59,081 bases of DNA from Coriobacteriaceae bacterium AF08-21 (GTDB lineage: Bacteria > Actinomycetota > Coriobacteriia > Coriobacteriales > Coriobacteriaceae). A program made the translations under genes and the position numbers. The notes beneath the pieces were generated by a model, which saw only the letters and a list, made by a program, of their open reading frames with translations, was not told the origin of the DNA and ran no database searches. The stretch covers positions 1 through 59,081 of the forward strand of contig JAQCQR010000014.1 in NCBI GenBank assembly GCA_027687465.1, written 5' to 3'. Below are positions 1 through 7,285 of this stretch, in pieces. The first letter of the stretch is position 1. Each line of letters begins with the position of its first letter.

Positions 1-68
1 GCGACGGACCTCAGGACGCTCTTACACCACGTCTGCGCGCGCCACCGGGGGACCCTTGCTTTGGCGGT

Positions 69-2216
69 TTACTTCCCCTGCACCATGGTGAGGGAGATTT
101 TCTTGCGGTCGCGATCGACCTTTTCGACCCACACCTTGACCGTGTCACCGACGCGCACCACGTCGCTCGGGTGCTTGACGAAGCGGTTGGCGAGCTTGGA
201 GATGTGTACGAGGCCGTCCTGGTGCACGCCCACGTCGACGAAGGCGCCAAAGTCGACGACGTTGCGCACCGTGCCCTTGAGTTCCATGCCGGGCTCCAGG
301 TCGTCGATCGAAAGCGCCGAGCGGCTAAAGACTACCTCGGGCGCGTCGTCGCGCGGGTCGCGACCGGGCTTCTTGAGCTCGTTGACGATGTCGATGAGCG
401 TGAGGGTGCCGCAGTCCAGGTCGCTTGCCAGCGCCGAGATGCTGCCCAGGCGGCGCTCGATATCGGGCACGCCGCCGCGGCTGAGCTCGCTTGCCGCAAC
501 GCCGGCGCGCTCCAGGACGGCCGTGGCCACCTCGTAGCTCTCGGGGTGGACGCTTGTCGCGTCGAGCGGGTTCTTGCCGCCGCTGATGCGCAGGAAGCCC
601 GCGGCGTTGAGGTATGCCTTGGGTCCCAGCTTGGGGACCTTCTTGAGCTGGCGGCGATCGGTAAAGGCCCCGTTTTCCTCGCGGTAGGCCACGATGTTTT
701 TGGCTACGCTCGGCGTAATGCCCGACACGTAGCCCAGCAGGCTTGCGCTCGCGGTGTTGACGTCGACGCCCACACGGTTGACGACGTCTTCCACCACGTG
801 GCCCAAGGTGCGCGAAAGCTCGGCCTGGTCAAGGTCGTGCTGGTACTGGCCAACGCCGATGGACTGGGGCGGAATCTTGACGAGCTCTGCCAGCGGGTCT
901 TGCAGACGGCGGCCCAGGCTCATGGCGCCACGTACGGTGACGTCCAGGTCGGGATATTCCTGGCTGGCGAGCTCGGAGGCGGAGTACACCGACGCGCCGG
1001 CCTCGTTGACGATGGTGTAGCGAAGGCTGGGTGCCTGCTCGGCAATAAACTCCGAGACGACTTCCTCGGTCTCGCGGCTGGCGGTGCCGTTGCCGATGAC
1101 GATGGTGTTGACGCTGTCCTTCTTGACGAGGCGGGCGAGCTCGCGCTTGGTGCCGGCGACGTCGTGGCGCGGCTTGGTGGGGTAGACCACGCCGTGGTCG
1201 AGCAGCTTGCCGGTCTCGTCCATGACGGCGACCTTGCAGCCGGTGCGGTAGCCCGGATCGAGCGCGAGTACGCGGGCGCCGCGCACGGGGCGCGCCGAGA
1301 GCAGGCCTTCGAGATTCTTGGCAAAGACGTTGATGGCCTCGGTCTGGGCGCGAACGGTGAGTTTGGCGCGGGCCTCGCGCTCCAGCGAGGGGGCCATGAG
1401 GCGCTTGTAACCGTCAGCGATGGCGGCATTAAAGACGGGAGCAAACACGCCCTGGCGACGGGGCCAGCGGCTGCCGAGGCGTGCCGTAGCGGCAGCGCCG
1501 TCGACGTTCACGCGCACGCGGAGCTTGCCCTCACGCTCACCGCGGTCGATAGCCAGCACGCGGTGGTTGGGTATACGGCGCAACGGCTCGTCAAAGTTGT
1601 AGTAGGGCTCGTAGGGGGTCTTCTCGGCGGGGTCGGTGGCCTCGACGACGATGTCGGCGGTGTTTTGCGTAAAGGCGCGCAGGTCGGCGACGTTCTCGGG
1701 ATCTTCGGCCACCGTCTCGGCCACGATGTCGGCGGCGCCGGCGAGCGCCTTTTCGGGCGTGTCGAAGCCGGCCTCCTCGTTGACGTAGTCCGCGGCGGCG
1801 TCGAGCGCGCTGCCCTTGGCCGAGGCCTGCATGATGATCATGTTGGCGAGCGGCTCCAGGCCGGCCTCGCGTGCCTTCTGCGCGCGGGTCATGCGCTTTT
1901 TGCGGTAGGGCTTGTAGAGGTCCTCGACACGCTGGAGCTGTGTGGCCTCGCGAATCTGTTGCTCGAGCTCGGGCGTGAGTTTGCCCTGGGCGCCGATGAG
2001 CAGAATGACGTCCTCTTTGCGCTGCTCAAGATTACGCAGGTAGGACAGGCGCTCGTCGAGCGCGCGCAGGGCGACATCGTCCATGCCGCCCGTGGCTTCC
2101 TTGCGGTAGCGCGAGATAAAGGGAATGGTGTTTCCCTCGTCGATGAGCTTGACGGCCGCCTCGACGTTGGCGGCCTTAAGGTTGAGCTCGCGCGCGAGCT
2201 GGGCGATAAGATCCAT
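69..2216 (-). CDS. tex: Tex-family RNA-binding transcription accessory protein
   Basis: About 715 residues, near the usual size of bacterial Tex (770-odd in E. coli). The order is Tex-typical: N-terminal helical/HTH region, a YqgF-like RNase H fold in the middle (LALDPGYRTGCKVAVMD), helix-hairpin-helix segments (VNTASASLLGYVSGI), and a C-terminal S1 RNA-binding domain (GTVRNVVDFGAFVDVG ... LVHISKL). Tex proteins bind nucleic acid and RNA polymerase; their precise role is unsettled. I chose the ATG at 2216 over an upstream in-frame start because AAGGAG lies 7 bases before it and conserved sequence begins at MDLIAQLA. It is monocistronic or last in a leftward group; no terminator is visible in the 68 bases after its stop. 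Confidence 0.95.
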   Translation of the reverse strand: MDLIAQLARELNLKAANVEAAVKLIDEGNTIPFISRYRKEATGGMDDVALRALDERLSYLRNLEQRKEDVILLIGAQGKLTPELEQQIREATQLQRVEDLYKPYRKKRMTRAQKAREAGLEPLANMIIMQASAKGSALDAAADYVNEEAGFDTPEKALAGAADIVAETVAEDPENVADLRAFTQNTADIVVEATDPAEKTPYEPYYNFDEPLRRIPNHRVLAIDRGEREGKLRVRVNVDGAAATARLGSRWPRRQGVFAPVFNAAIADGYKRLMAPSLEREARAKLTVRAQTEAINVFAKNLEGLLSARPVRGARVLALDPGYRTGCKVAVMDETGKLLDHGVVYPTKPRHDVAGTKRELARLVKKDSVNTIVIGNGTASRETEEVVSEFIAEQAPSLRYTIVNEAGASVYSASELASQEYPDLDVTVRGAMSLGRRLQDPLAELVKIPPQSIGVGQYQHDLDQAELSRTLGHVVEDVVNRVGVDVNTASASLLGYVSGITPSVAKNIVAYREENGAFTDRRQLKKVPKLGPKAYLNAAGFLRISGGKNPLDATSVHPESYEVATAVLERAGVAASELSRGGVPDIERRLGSISALASDLDCGTLTLIDIVNELKKPGRDPRDDAPEVVFSRSALSIDDLEPGMELKGTVRNVVDFGAFVDVGVHQDGLVHISKLANRFVKHPSDVVRVGDTVKVWVEKVDRDRKKISLTMVQGK

Positions 2217-2308
2217 GAAACTCCTTGCGTTTAAGGTGCGTTTGCAGCACAGAGCTACCAAGGATACCACCTGCCACTTCGCTCAAAAAAGACTGTTTTG
2301 GCGCGGAA

Positions 2309-2466
2309 CCACGAAAGCGGCCTATCTACTACGTTTGAACCGTGTGGGTCGACCATCCCCCGGTTTTCCGAAAATGCGCAAGCCGTTTACCTGCGGTTTT
2401 TATTTCGCGAAATTCGGTATGGATGAGGGTGATTGGTTAAACGTAGTAGATAGGCACATTTCGTGG
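2309..2466. repeat. Inverted repeat, 28-base arms separated by 102 bases
   Basis: The left arm (2309-2336) and the right arm (2439-2466) match at 25 of 28 positions as reverse complements. The 16 bases next to the spacer (CCTATCTACTACGTTT against AAACGTAGTAGATAGG) and the 8 outermost (CCACGAAA) are perfect; the three mismatches fall between these blocks. The spacer is AT-rich. No ORF is inside. Confidence 0.85.
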
Positions 2467-2532
2467 CGAACGAATCAAGCTAAGGTGCAAAAAGTCCCCC
2501 GTCCCAGAAAAATCATTGGCAACGTAGCAAAA

Positions 2533-2564
2533 TGCCCCGCGGGCAGGAGGCTGCTCGCGGGGCA
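2533..2564 (-). terminator. Terminator of the Gfo/Idh oxidoreductase gene
   Basis: A 9-bp stem (TGCCCCGCG with CGCGGGGCA) around a 14-base loop, followed on the minus strand by TTTT. It lies about 70 bases after the oxidoreductase stop. Confidence 0.75.
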
Positions 2565-2636
2565 AAGAAGAGGGGCTTATTTGTGGCGGACCGAGGGGCC
2601 CGGCATGGGGTTTCTGCCGCGGCCTGTCCTAAGGTG

Positions 2637-3677
2637 CTACAGCTCGACGAGCTGGCCGGTCTCGGCGGCCTCCTTGATGGCGTTGAGAAGCGTGAGCGTC
2701 TTGACGTTGTCGGCGGGGGTCACGACGGGCTCGACCTCGCGGCGGACGACCTTCACAAAGTGCTTGAGCTGCATCTTGTGCGGCAGCGCCGGGTCCACAG
2801 CCGGGATCTCCATCTGCAGCGGCTTGTGCCAGTTGGAGGCACCGTCGTAGGAGAACTGGTGCAGGCGGGGTAGCGAAAGGGCGCCCTTGGTACCGCCAAT
2901 AAAGTAGGCATCGGCGTCGAAGGGGCGATACTGCGGATCCTCGCGAGCGGTTGCCTCCCAGTTCCAGGGGCTGGCGGTGGCGTCGGAGATGGTCATGCTT
3001 GCGAGCGCGCCATCGGCAAAACGGACGTTGACCACGGCGGAGTCCTCGGTCTCAAAACCGCGGGCGGCGCTGGACTGCATGCCCTGGACGGCAACGGGCT
3101 CGCCCAGCAGGTAGCGGAGCAGGTCGACGTCGTGCACCAGGTTGACCAGGATCGGGCCGGCACCCTTCTTGCGGCGCCACTCGACATCGAAGTACTCGTC
3201 ATTCTTATAGATCATATAGTGGAAGCTCGACACGGTGAGCTTGCCCAGCTCGCCGGACTCGATGATCTCCTTGGCCTTGTTGACGAAGGGGTTGTGGCGA
3301 CGGTGCTGACCCACGAGCACGGGCACGCCGGCGGTCTCGGCCTCGGCGGCGAAAGCCTGGGCATCCTCGAGGTCGTTGGAGATCGGCTTTTCGACCAGCG
3401 GCACGATGTTGCGCTTCACGGCCTCGCGGGCAACGCCCAGATGCAGGTCGTTGGGGGTGGCGATGATGACGGCCTCGGGCTTGACCTCGTCCATCATCTG
3501 GGCGGGATCGGCGTAAAACGGCACGCCGGCGGCCTCGGCCGTGGCACGGGCGCCCTCAAAGGCGTCGGCGATGGCGACGAGCTCGGCCTCGGGCTCCTCG
3601 GTGACAAAGCGGATGTGGTTGCGGCCCATGGCGCCGGCGCCGATAACGGCAATGCGGACGGGGTTGAGCTCAGACAT
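2637..3677 (-). CDS. Gfo/Idh/MocA-family NAD(P)-dependent oxidoreductase
   Basis: 346 residues, a usual length. The N-terminal Rossmann fold starts with VIGAGAMGRNH. The family EKP motif (PLVEKPISNDLEDA) supplies the conserved lysine, and a later HDVDLLRYLLG matches the D-x-x-x-D/H active-site helix. Members oxidise or reduce sugars, inositols and related polyols; the substrate cannot be read here. The start at 3677 has AAGGAG 6 bases upstream. It lies downstream of an OFA transporter and an SDR dehydrogenase on the same strand, so the three probably handle one imported polyol, sugar acid or similar compound. Confidence 0.88.
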   Translation of the reverse strand: MSELNPVRIAVIGAGAMGRNHIRFVTEEPEAELVAIADAFEGARATAEAAGVPFYADPAQMMDEVKPEAVIIATPNDLHLGVAREAVKRNIVPLVEKPISNDLEDAQAFAAEAETAGVPVLVGQHRRHNPFVNKAKEIIESGELGKLTVSSFHYMIYKNDEYFDVEWRRKKGAGPILVNLVHDVDLLRYLLGEPVAVQGMQSSAARGFETEDSAVVNVRFADGALASMTISDATASPWNWEATAREDPQYRPFDADAYFIGGTKGALSLPRLHQFSYDGASNWHKPLQMEIPAVDPALPHKMQLKHFVKVVRREVEPVVTPADNVKTLTLLNAIKEAAETGQLVEL

Positions 3678-3707
3678 TTCGACTCCTTAATACTGGTGAC
3701 CGGTGGA

Positions 3708-3739
3708 ATGCGACAAAGGGACGGTCCCTCATGTCACAT
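3708..3739. repeat. 33-bp palindrome family, imperfect copy
   Basis: ATGCGACAAAGGGA, then a short centre, then TCCCTCATGTCACAT. It lies between the oxidoreductase start and the MFS stop. See the perfect copy at 13116-13148. Confidence 0.7.
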
Positions 3740-3747
3740 CGGTAAAA

Positions 3748-5004
3748 CTAGGCGGACTTCTTCTTGCTGTCGGAGACCATCATGTAGACGGTGAGCACGA
3801 CGGCGATGGCGGCAATCACAATGGCGCCGTAGAAGGACTGCTGGTAGGCGGCGCTGCCGGCCTCGGCGTGATACAGCACGGCGGTGATGGGCTGGCTGAT
3901 CCAGGTAGAGGCGGCGTAGCCCAAAAACATGATGCCGTAGTTGACGCCGATGTTGCTGGTGCCAAAGGCGCCACCGGTGAGCGGCGGGTAGATGACGAGC
4001 AGGGCGCCAAAGCTAAAGCCAAGCAGGGCGAGCGCCACAAAGAACATGCTCTGCGTAAAGCTCATCGACATGATGACGAGTGCGACGATGGTGACGACAA
4101 GGCTGATGAGCAACGACTTGTAGGCGCCGAGCTTGTCGATGATCTGACCAAAGGACAGACGGCCGACCAGGTTGGCGCAGGTGTTGACGGAGACGACCAC
4201 GCCGCCGAGGGCGACAGCCGCGGCGCTCGTGGGGTCGGCGAAGAGCTGGACGGCGGCGATGGAGGCAACCTTGCCCACGAGCAGGGTGCCCGCGGTGGCG
4301 GCGAAGGCGAAGGTGGCGATGAGGACCCAGAAGCGCGGGGTTTTGACCATCTCGCCCGGGGTGAGGTCGCCGAAGGTGCCGGCGTGCGCGCCGCCCTTGG
4401 GGGCCTCGAAGCCCTCGGGCAGCCAACCGGCCTCGGGGGCCTTCAGGAACAGGGCGGAGGCGGCGATCGCCACAAAGAAGATGACGCCGAGTGCCTTAAG
4501 GGCGCCAAAGATGCCAAGGCTCGGGATGAGCAGCGAGGCGAGCACCGGGGACAGCACGGCGGGGCCGGCGGTCGAAGCGGCCAGGGTGATGCCGGAGGCG
4601 AGGCCCTTTTTGTCGATGAACCACTTTTGGCCGGTGGTGAGCGCGGGGTTGTAGCCCAGGCCGTTGCCGATGGCGGCGACGAGCGAGAACCACAGGTAGA
4701 ACTGCCACGGCTCGGTGACGGTGCCGGACATGAACCAGCCCACGCCGTAGCACACGGCGGCAGCGATCACGACGTTGCGCGGGCCGATCTTATCGGAGAT
4801 GCGGCCGGCGAAGATGCCCGTCACGGCCATGATGGTCTGAAAGACCGGGAAGGCCCAGGTAAGAGCGCTGGACCACTCGGGATAGACGGTGAGCAGGTTC
4901 TTGCTCACAACGGAATACAGCGCGATGGAGCTGATGAAGAACATGGTGACGCACGCGGCGGAAAGCACGACGGCGCGACCCTTGTTGGAGTTGGTGGAAG
5001 CCAT
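3748..5004 (-). CDS. MFS transporter, OFA (oxalate/formate antiporter-like) family
   Basis: 418 residues with twelve hydrophobic segments. The N-half loop GRISDKIGPRNVV and the C-half GRLSFGQIIDKLGAYK are the paired MFS cytoplasmic-loop signatures. The glycine/asparagine-rich NGLGYNPALTTGQKWFIDKKGLASG stretch resembles OFA-family proteins, which move small carboxylates or similar anions. I use the ATG at 5004 (MASTNSNKG), with an AGAAAGAG ribosome site, rather than an in-frame start 13 codons upstream that lacks hydrophobic or conserved sequence. It sits between an SDR dehydrogenase and a Gfo/Idh enzyme. The transported substrate is unknown. Confidence 0.85.
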   Translation of the reverse strand: MASTNSNKGRAVVLSAACVTMFFISSIALYSVVSKNLLTVYPEWSSALTWAFPVFQTIMAVTGIFAGRISDKIGPRNVVIAAAVCYGVGWFMSGTVTEPWQFYLWFSLVAAIGNGLGYNPALTTGQKWFIDKKGLASGITLAASTAGPAVLSPVLASLLIPSLGIFGALKALGVIFFVAIAASALFLKAPEAGWLPEGFEAPKGGAHAGTFGDLTPGEMVKTPRFWVLIATFAFAATAGTLLVGKVASIAAVQLFADPTSAAAVALGGVVVSVNTCANLVGRLSFGQIIDKLGAYKSLLISLVVTIVALVIMSMSFTQSMFFVALALLGFSFGALLVIYPPLTGGAFGTSNIGVNYGIMFLGYAASTWISQPITAVLYHAEAGSAAYQQSFYGAIVIAAIAVVLTVYMMVSDSKKKSA

Positions 5005-5088
5005 TGGACTCTTTCTAATCGATACGGGGGAGGGGAGGGGCAAACGCCGCCTAGGTGCTTGCCACGCGTCCCTTTCTACCGGGCTTGT

Positions 5089-5970
5089 TTACTGGTCGGT
5101 CGGCTTTGCGACGCCGGACTCGTCGGACCAAAGCTCGACACCCTTGTTCTTGAGATAGTTGTCGGCAAAGGCTCGGCGGCCGCCAGGCTTGGCGGTGAGG
5201 TCGCCCATCATATTGGAGAAACCGCCGTCGACCTTGATGGCGTCGCCGGTGGTAAAGTCCGAGCGCTTGGACGCCAGGAACATGACGGCGTTAGCGATAT
5301 CGCTGACCTCGCCGATGCGGCGCGTGGCGATAAGGCGGCTGCGGCTCTTCTCGACCTCGGGGTCGGCATAAAAGCTCGCCGACATGGGGGTCTTGACAAA
5401 GCAGGGCTCGACGCAGTTGGAGCGCACGCCGTAGGGGCCCCACTCGGCGGCCAGCATCTTGGACATCATGTTGACGCCCGCCTTGGTGGAGCTGTACACG
5501 CCCGAGAACGTCTCGGGGGAGTGGCTGGCGACGGTCGAGATGTGCACCAGACGACCCTGGCCGGCCTTGATCATCTCGCGACCAAAGCGCTGCGAGGTGA
5601 TGAAGTAGCCGGTGAGGTTGACGTTGGGCACCTGCTCCCAGTCACTCAGCGGCAGGTCTTCCATGGCTGCGAAGCGCAGGATGCCGGCGGTGTTGACGAG
5701 AACGTCGACGCGGCCGAAGTCGGCGATGGTGGCATCGACGGCGGCCTGAACCTCGGTCTCGTCGGTGGCGTTCATCTTGTAGCCCTCGGCGTGGATGCCA
5801 AACTCGGCGGCGAGGTCGGCAGCTGCTGCCTTGACCTTCTCCTCGTCCAGGTCGAGCAGGACGACGTTGGCGCCGTTGCGGGCGAACTCGCGGCAGATCT
5901 CGACGCCCATGCCGCCGAGCGCGCCGGTTACAGCGCAGACATCGCCCTCGAGCTTAAGCCAGTTGCTCAT
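5089..5970 (-). CDS. Short-chain dehydrogenase/reductase (SDR)
   Basis: 293 residues. Classical SDR landmarks are visible: TGALGGMG (TGxxxGxG cofactor loop), an acidic residue after the second strand (LLDLDEE) favouring NAD, NTAGIL, the catalytic serine in HISTVAS, and YSSTKAG (YxxxK). A C-terminal tail of about 45 residues follows the usual VDGGF end and is longer than in most SDRs. It is the first gene of a leftward group with the OFA transporter and the Gfo/Idh enzyme, divergent from a LysR regulator. It does not resemble the known Collinsella 7-beta-hydroxysteroid dehydrogenase in its start or active-site context; a polyol or sugar-acid substrate is more likely. Confidence 0.88.
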   Translation of the reverse strand: MSNWLKLEGDVCAVTGALGGMGVEICREFARNGANVVLLDLDEEKVKAAAADLAAEFGIHAEGYKMNATDETEVQAAVDATIADFGRVDVLVNTAGILRFAAMEDLPLSDWEQVPNVNLTGYFITSQRFGREMIKAGQGRLVHISTVASHSPETFSGVYSSTKAGVNMMSKMLAAEWGPYGVRSNCVEPCFVKTPMSASFYADPEVEKSRSRLIATRRIGEVSDIANAVMFLASKRSDFTTGDAIKVDGGFSNMMGDLTAKPGGRRAFADNYLKNKGVELWSDESGVAKPTDQ

Positions 5971-6090
5971 AGGAACTTCCCTTCTTGTACCTCCCTGTGG
6001 GCCGCTCCCATTAATCGACCCACGTGGTTTTCGCTGGTTATCGTATGCTTTGAATTTGCGCAGGTGAATTGCATATTTGTTAGAATGGCG

Positions 6091-6105
6091 TAAACCTATG
6101 GTTTA
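6091..6105. promoter_or_regulatory. Candidate LysR operator between divergent genes
   Basis: A perfect dyad, TAAACC TAT GGTTTA, between the SDR start and the lysR start, 5 bases after a TAGAAT hexamer (6081-6086) that could be the lysR -10. The position fits autoregulation and control of the SDR operon. The site is inferred from position and symmetry only. Confidence 0.45.
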
Positions 6106-6203
6106 TAGCTTGCAAGACGATTTGTCCTTAATTAAGTGTGTGACCTGCCAAAACAACCCCCTTCGGCAGCGCATGTCCATACGTCTGGAAACGGGAGATT
6201 GAC

Positions 6204-7127
6204 GTGTACGATCGACGACTCGAGGCCATAACGGCCGCCGCGGAGCTGGGAAGTTTCTCGCGCGCGGCGGCAAAACTGCGCGTGTCGACCCCGGCGCTCG
6301 TCAAACAGGTGTCGGGATTCGAGGCCGAGTTTGGCATCACGTTGTTCGAGCGCTCGCACTCGGGCGTCAAGGTGACGCCGGCGGGTGCTCTGCTGGTGGA
6401 CGATGCGCGCTCGATCATGCGCCAGTCCGAGGACGCGCTGCGCCGTGCCCGACGCGCGGCAGGCGATGGCGGTGCCGTGCGCCTGGGCGTGTCGATGATG
6501 TGCCCAGGGCGCCAAACGCTGTCGATGTGGTCAGGCATCCACGATCTGGAACCGTCGCTGCGATTTGAGATCGTGCCGGTAAGCGACCTCTACGACAAGC
6601 GCGAGACCGTCATGCGCAGCTTGGGCCGCGAGGTCGATGTGGTGCAGTCGAGTTTTTCGACCCCGCGTTGGGGCGACGCCTGTCAAAAACTCCACATCGT
6701 CAACGTGCCGTTTTATATTGATGTGCCCCGCACAAGCCGGCTCGCGCGCAAGACGCGCATCACGGTTGCCGACCTGGAGGGCATGCGCTTGCGCGTGCTT
6801 CGTCACGGTAACGACGCAATGGACAGCCTGCGTATCGATCTTTTGGCCGACGGTGGCGTGGACGTGATCGATGTGGATAGCTTCGACTTTGCGCTCTTTA
6901 ACGAAGCCGAGGAAAAAGGCGACGCGGTGCTCACCTGCGGCGCATGGTCGGGGGTACACCCGGCCTTTGTGGGCGTGCCGTTCCTATGTGGCCGCGAGGT
7001 GCCGGTCTTCTTGCACTACCCGCTCGAGCCCACCCTCCAAGTACAAAAATTCGTCAACGCCATGGCCCAACTCCTCAAGTTGCTTACACAAAACGAGGCC
7101 CTGGCCAAACGGCCAGGGCCTCACTAA
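6204..7127 (+). CDS. LysR-family transcriptional regulator
   Basis: 307 residues. The N-terminal winged HTH is clear (LEAITAAAELGSFSRAAAKL, then TPALVKQVSGFEAEFGITLFERSHSGVKVTPAG). A periplasmic-binding-like effector domain follows from about residue 90. The GTG start at 6204 has GGGAGA 6 bases upstream. It is divergent from the SDR/OFA/Gfo-Idh group and probably controls it. The last codons contain a perfect 12-bp hairpin that seems to act as its terminator. Confidence 0.9.
   Translation: MYDRRLEAITAAAELGSFSRAAAKLRVSTPALVKQVSGFEAEFGITLFERSHSGVKVTPAGALLVDDARSIMRQSEDALRRARRAAGDGGAVRLGVSMMCPGRQTLSMWSGIHDLEPSLRFEIVPVSDLYDKRETVMRSLGREVDVVQSSFSTPRWGDACQKLHIVNVPFYIDVPRTSRLARKTRITVADLEGMRLRVLRHGNDAMDSLRIDLLADGGVDVIDVDSFDFALFNEAEEKGDAVLTCGAWSGVHPAFVGVPFLCGREVPVFLHYPLEPTLQVQKFVNAMAQLLKLLTQNEALAKRPGPH
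7095..7122 (+). terminator. lysR terminator hairpin inside the 3' coding end
   Basis: A perfect 12-bp stem GAGGCCCTGGCC with GGCCAGGGCCTC and an AAAC tetraloop, ending 2 bases before the lysR stop codon. It encodes the last residues (EALAKRPGP). Pyrimidine-rich CTAACCTTTATTCCG follows. Confidence 0.6.
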
Positions 7128-7165
7128 CCTTTATTCCGTTTTAAACAACGGGCTGATTGCGCGCA

Positions 7166-7271
7166 GGAGGGTGCCCCGGGGCGGCGGGGTATTTCCTCCG
7201 CGCGCAGTTTCGCAGCGAAGCGAGAGTGTTTGAGCACGGAGGAATTACCCCGACGCCCCGGGGAACCCTCC
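7166..7271. repeat. 35-base inverted repeat between convergent genes
   Basis: Arms 7166-7200 and 7237-7271 are reverse complements at 32 of 35 positions, with a 36-base centre. Both arms contain GCCCCGGGG-type runs and CCTCCG/CGGAGG at the inner edge. It lies between the end of lysR and the end of the ABC exporter gene, so it could act as a bidirectional terminator, but it is far longer than needed and lacks a T run. Confidence 0.85.
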
Positions 7272-7285
7272 GTCAGTAACCGTTC

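Larger units (their letters stand above)
2217..2636. other. Intergenic region with a long inverted repeat and a terminator
   Basis: 420 bases between tex and the oxidoreductase gene, without a credible gene. It holds a spaced 28-base inverted repeat (2309-2336 with 2439-2466) and, closer to the oxidoreductase stop, a GC-rich hairpin (2533-2564). The tex promoter must lie here but I could not assign it. Confidence 0.7.

Noticed and set aside
171..2234. Long plus-strand open frame opposite tex
   Set aside because: It mirrors tex codon bias in a GC-rich gene and has no ribosome site or recognisable domain; tex is unmistakable on the other strand.
5089..5970. Hydroxysteroid dehydrogenase identity for the SDR
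   Set aside because: Collinsella is known for bile-acid dehydrogenases, but this sequence does not resemble the 7-beta enzyme as I recall it, and its neighbours suggest polyol or sugar-acid use.
3703..6093. 796-residue plus-strand open frame across the OFA and SDR genes
   Set aside because: It runs antisense to two recognisable genes and their gap, is low-complexity Gly/Asp/His-rich, and has no family match.
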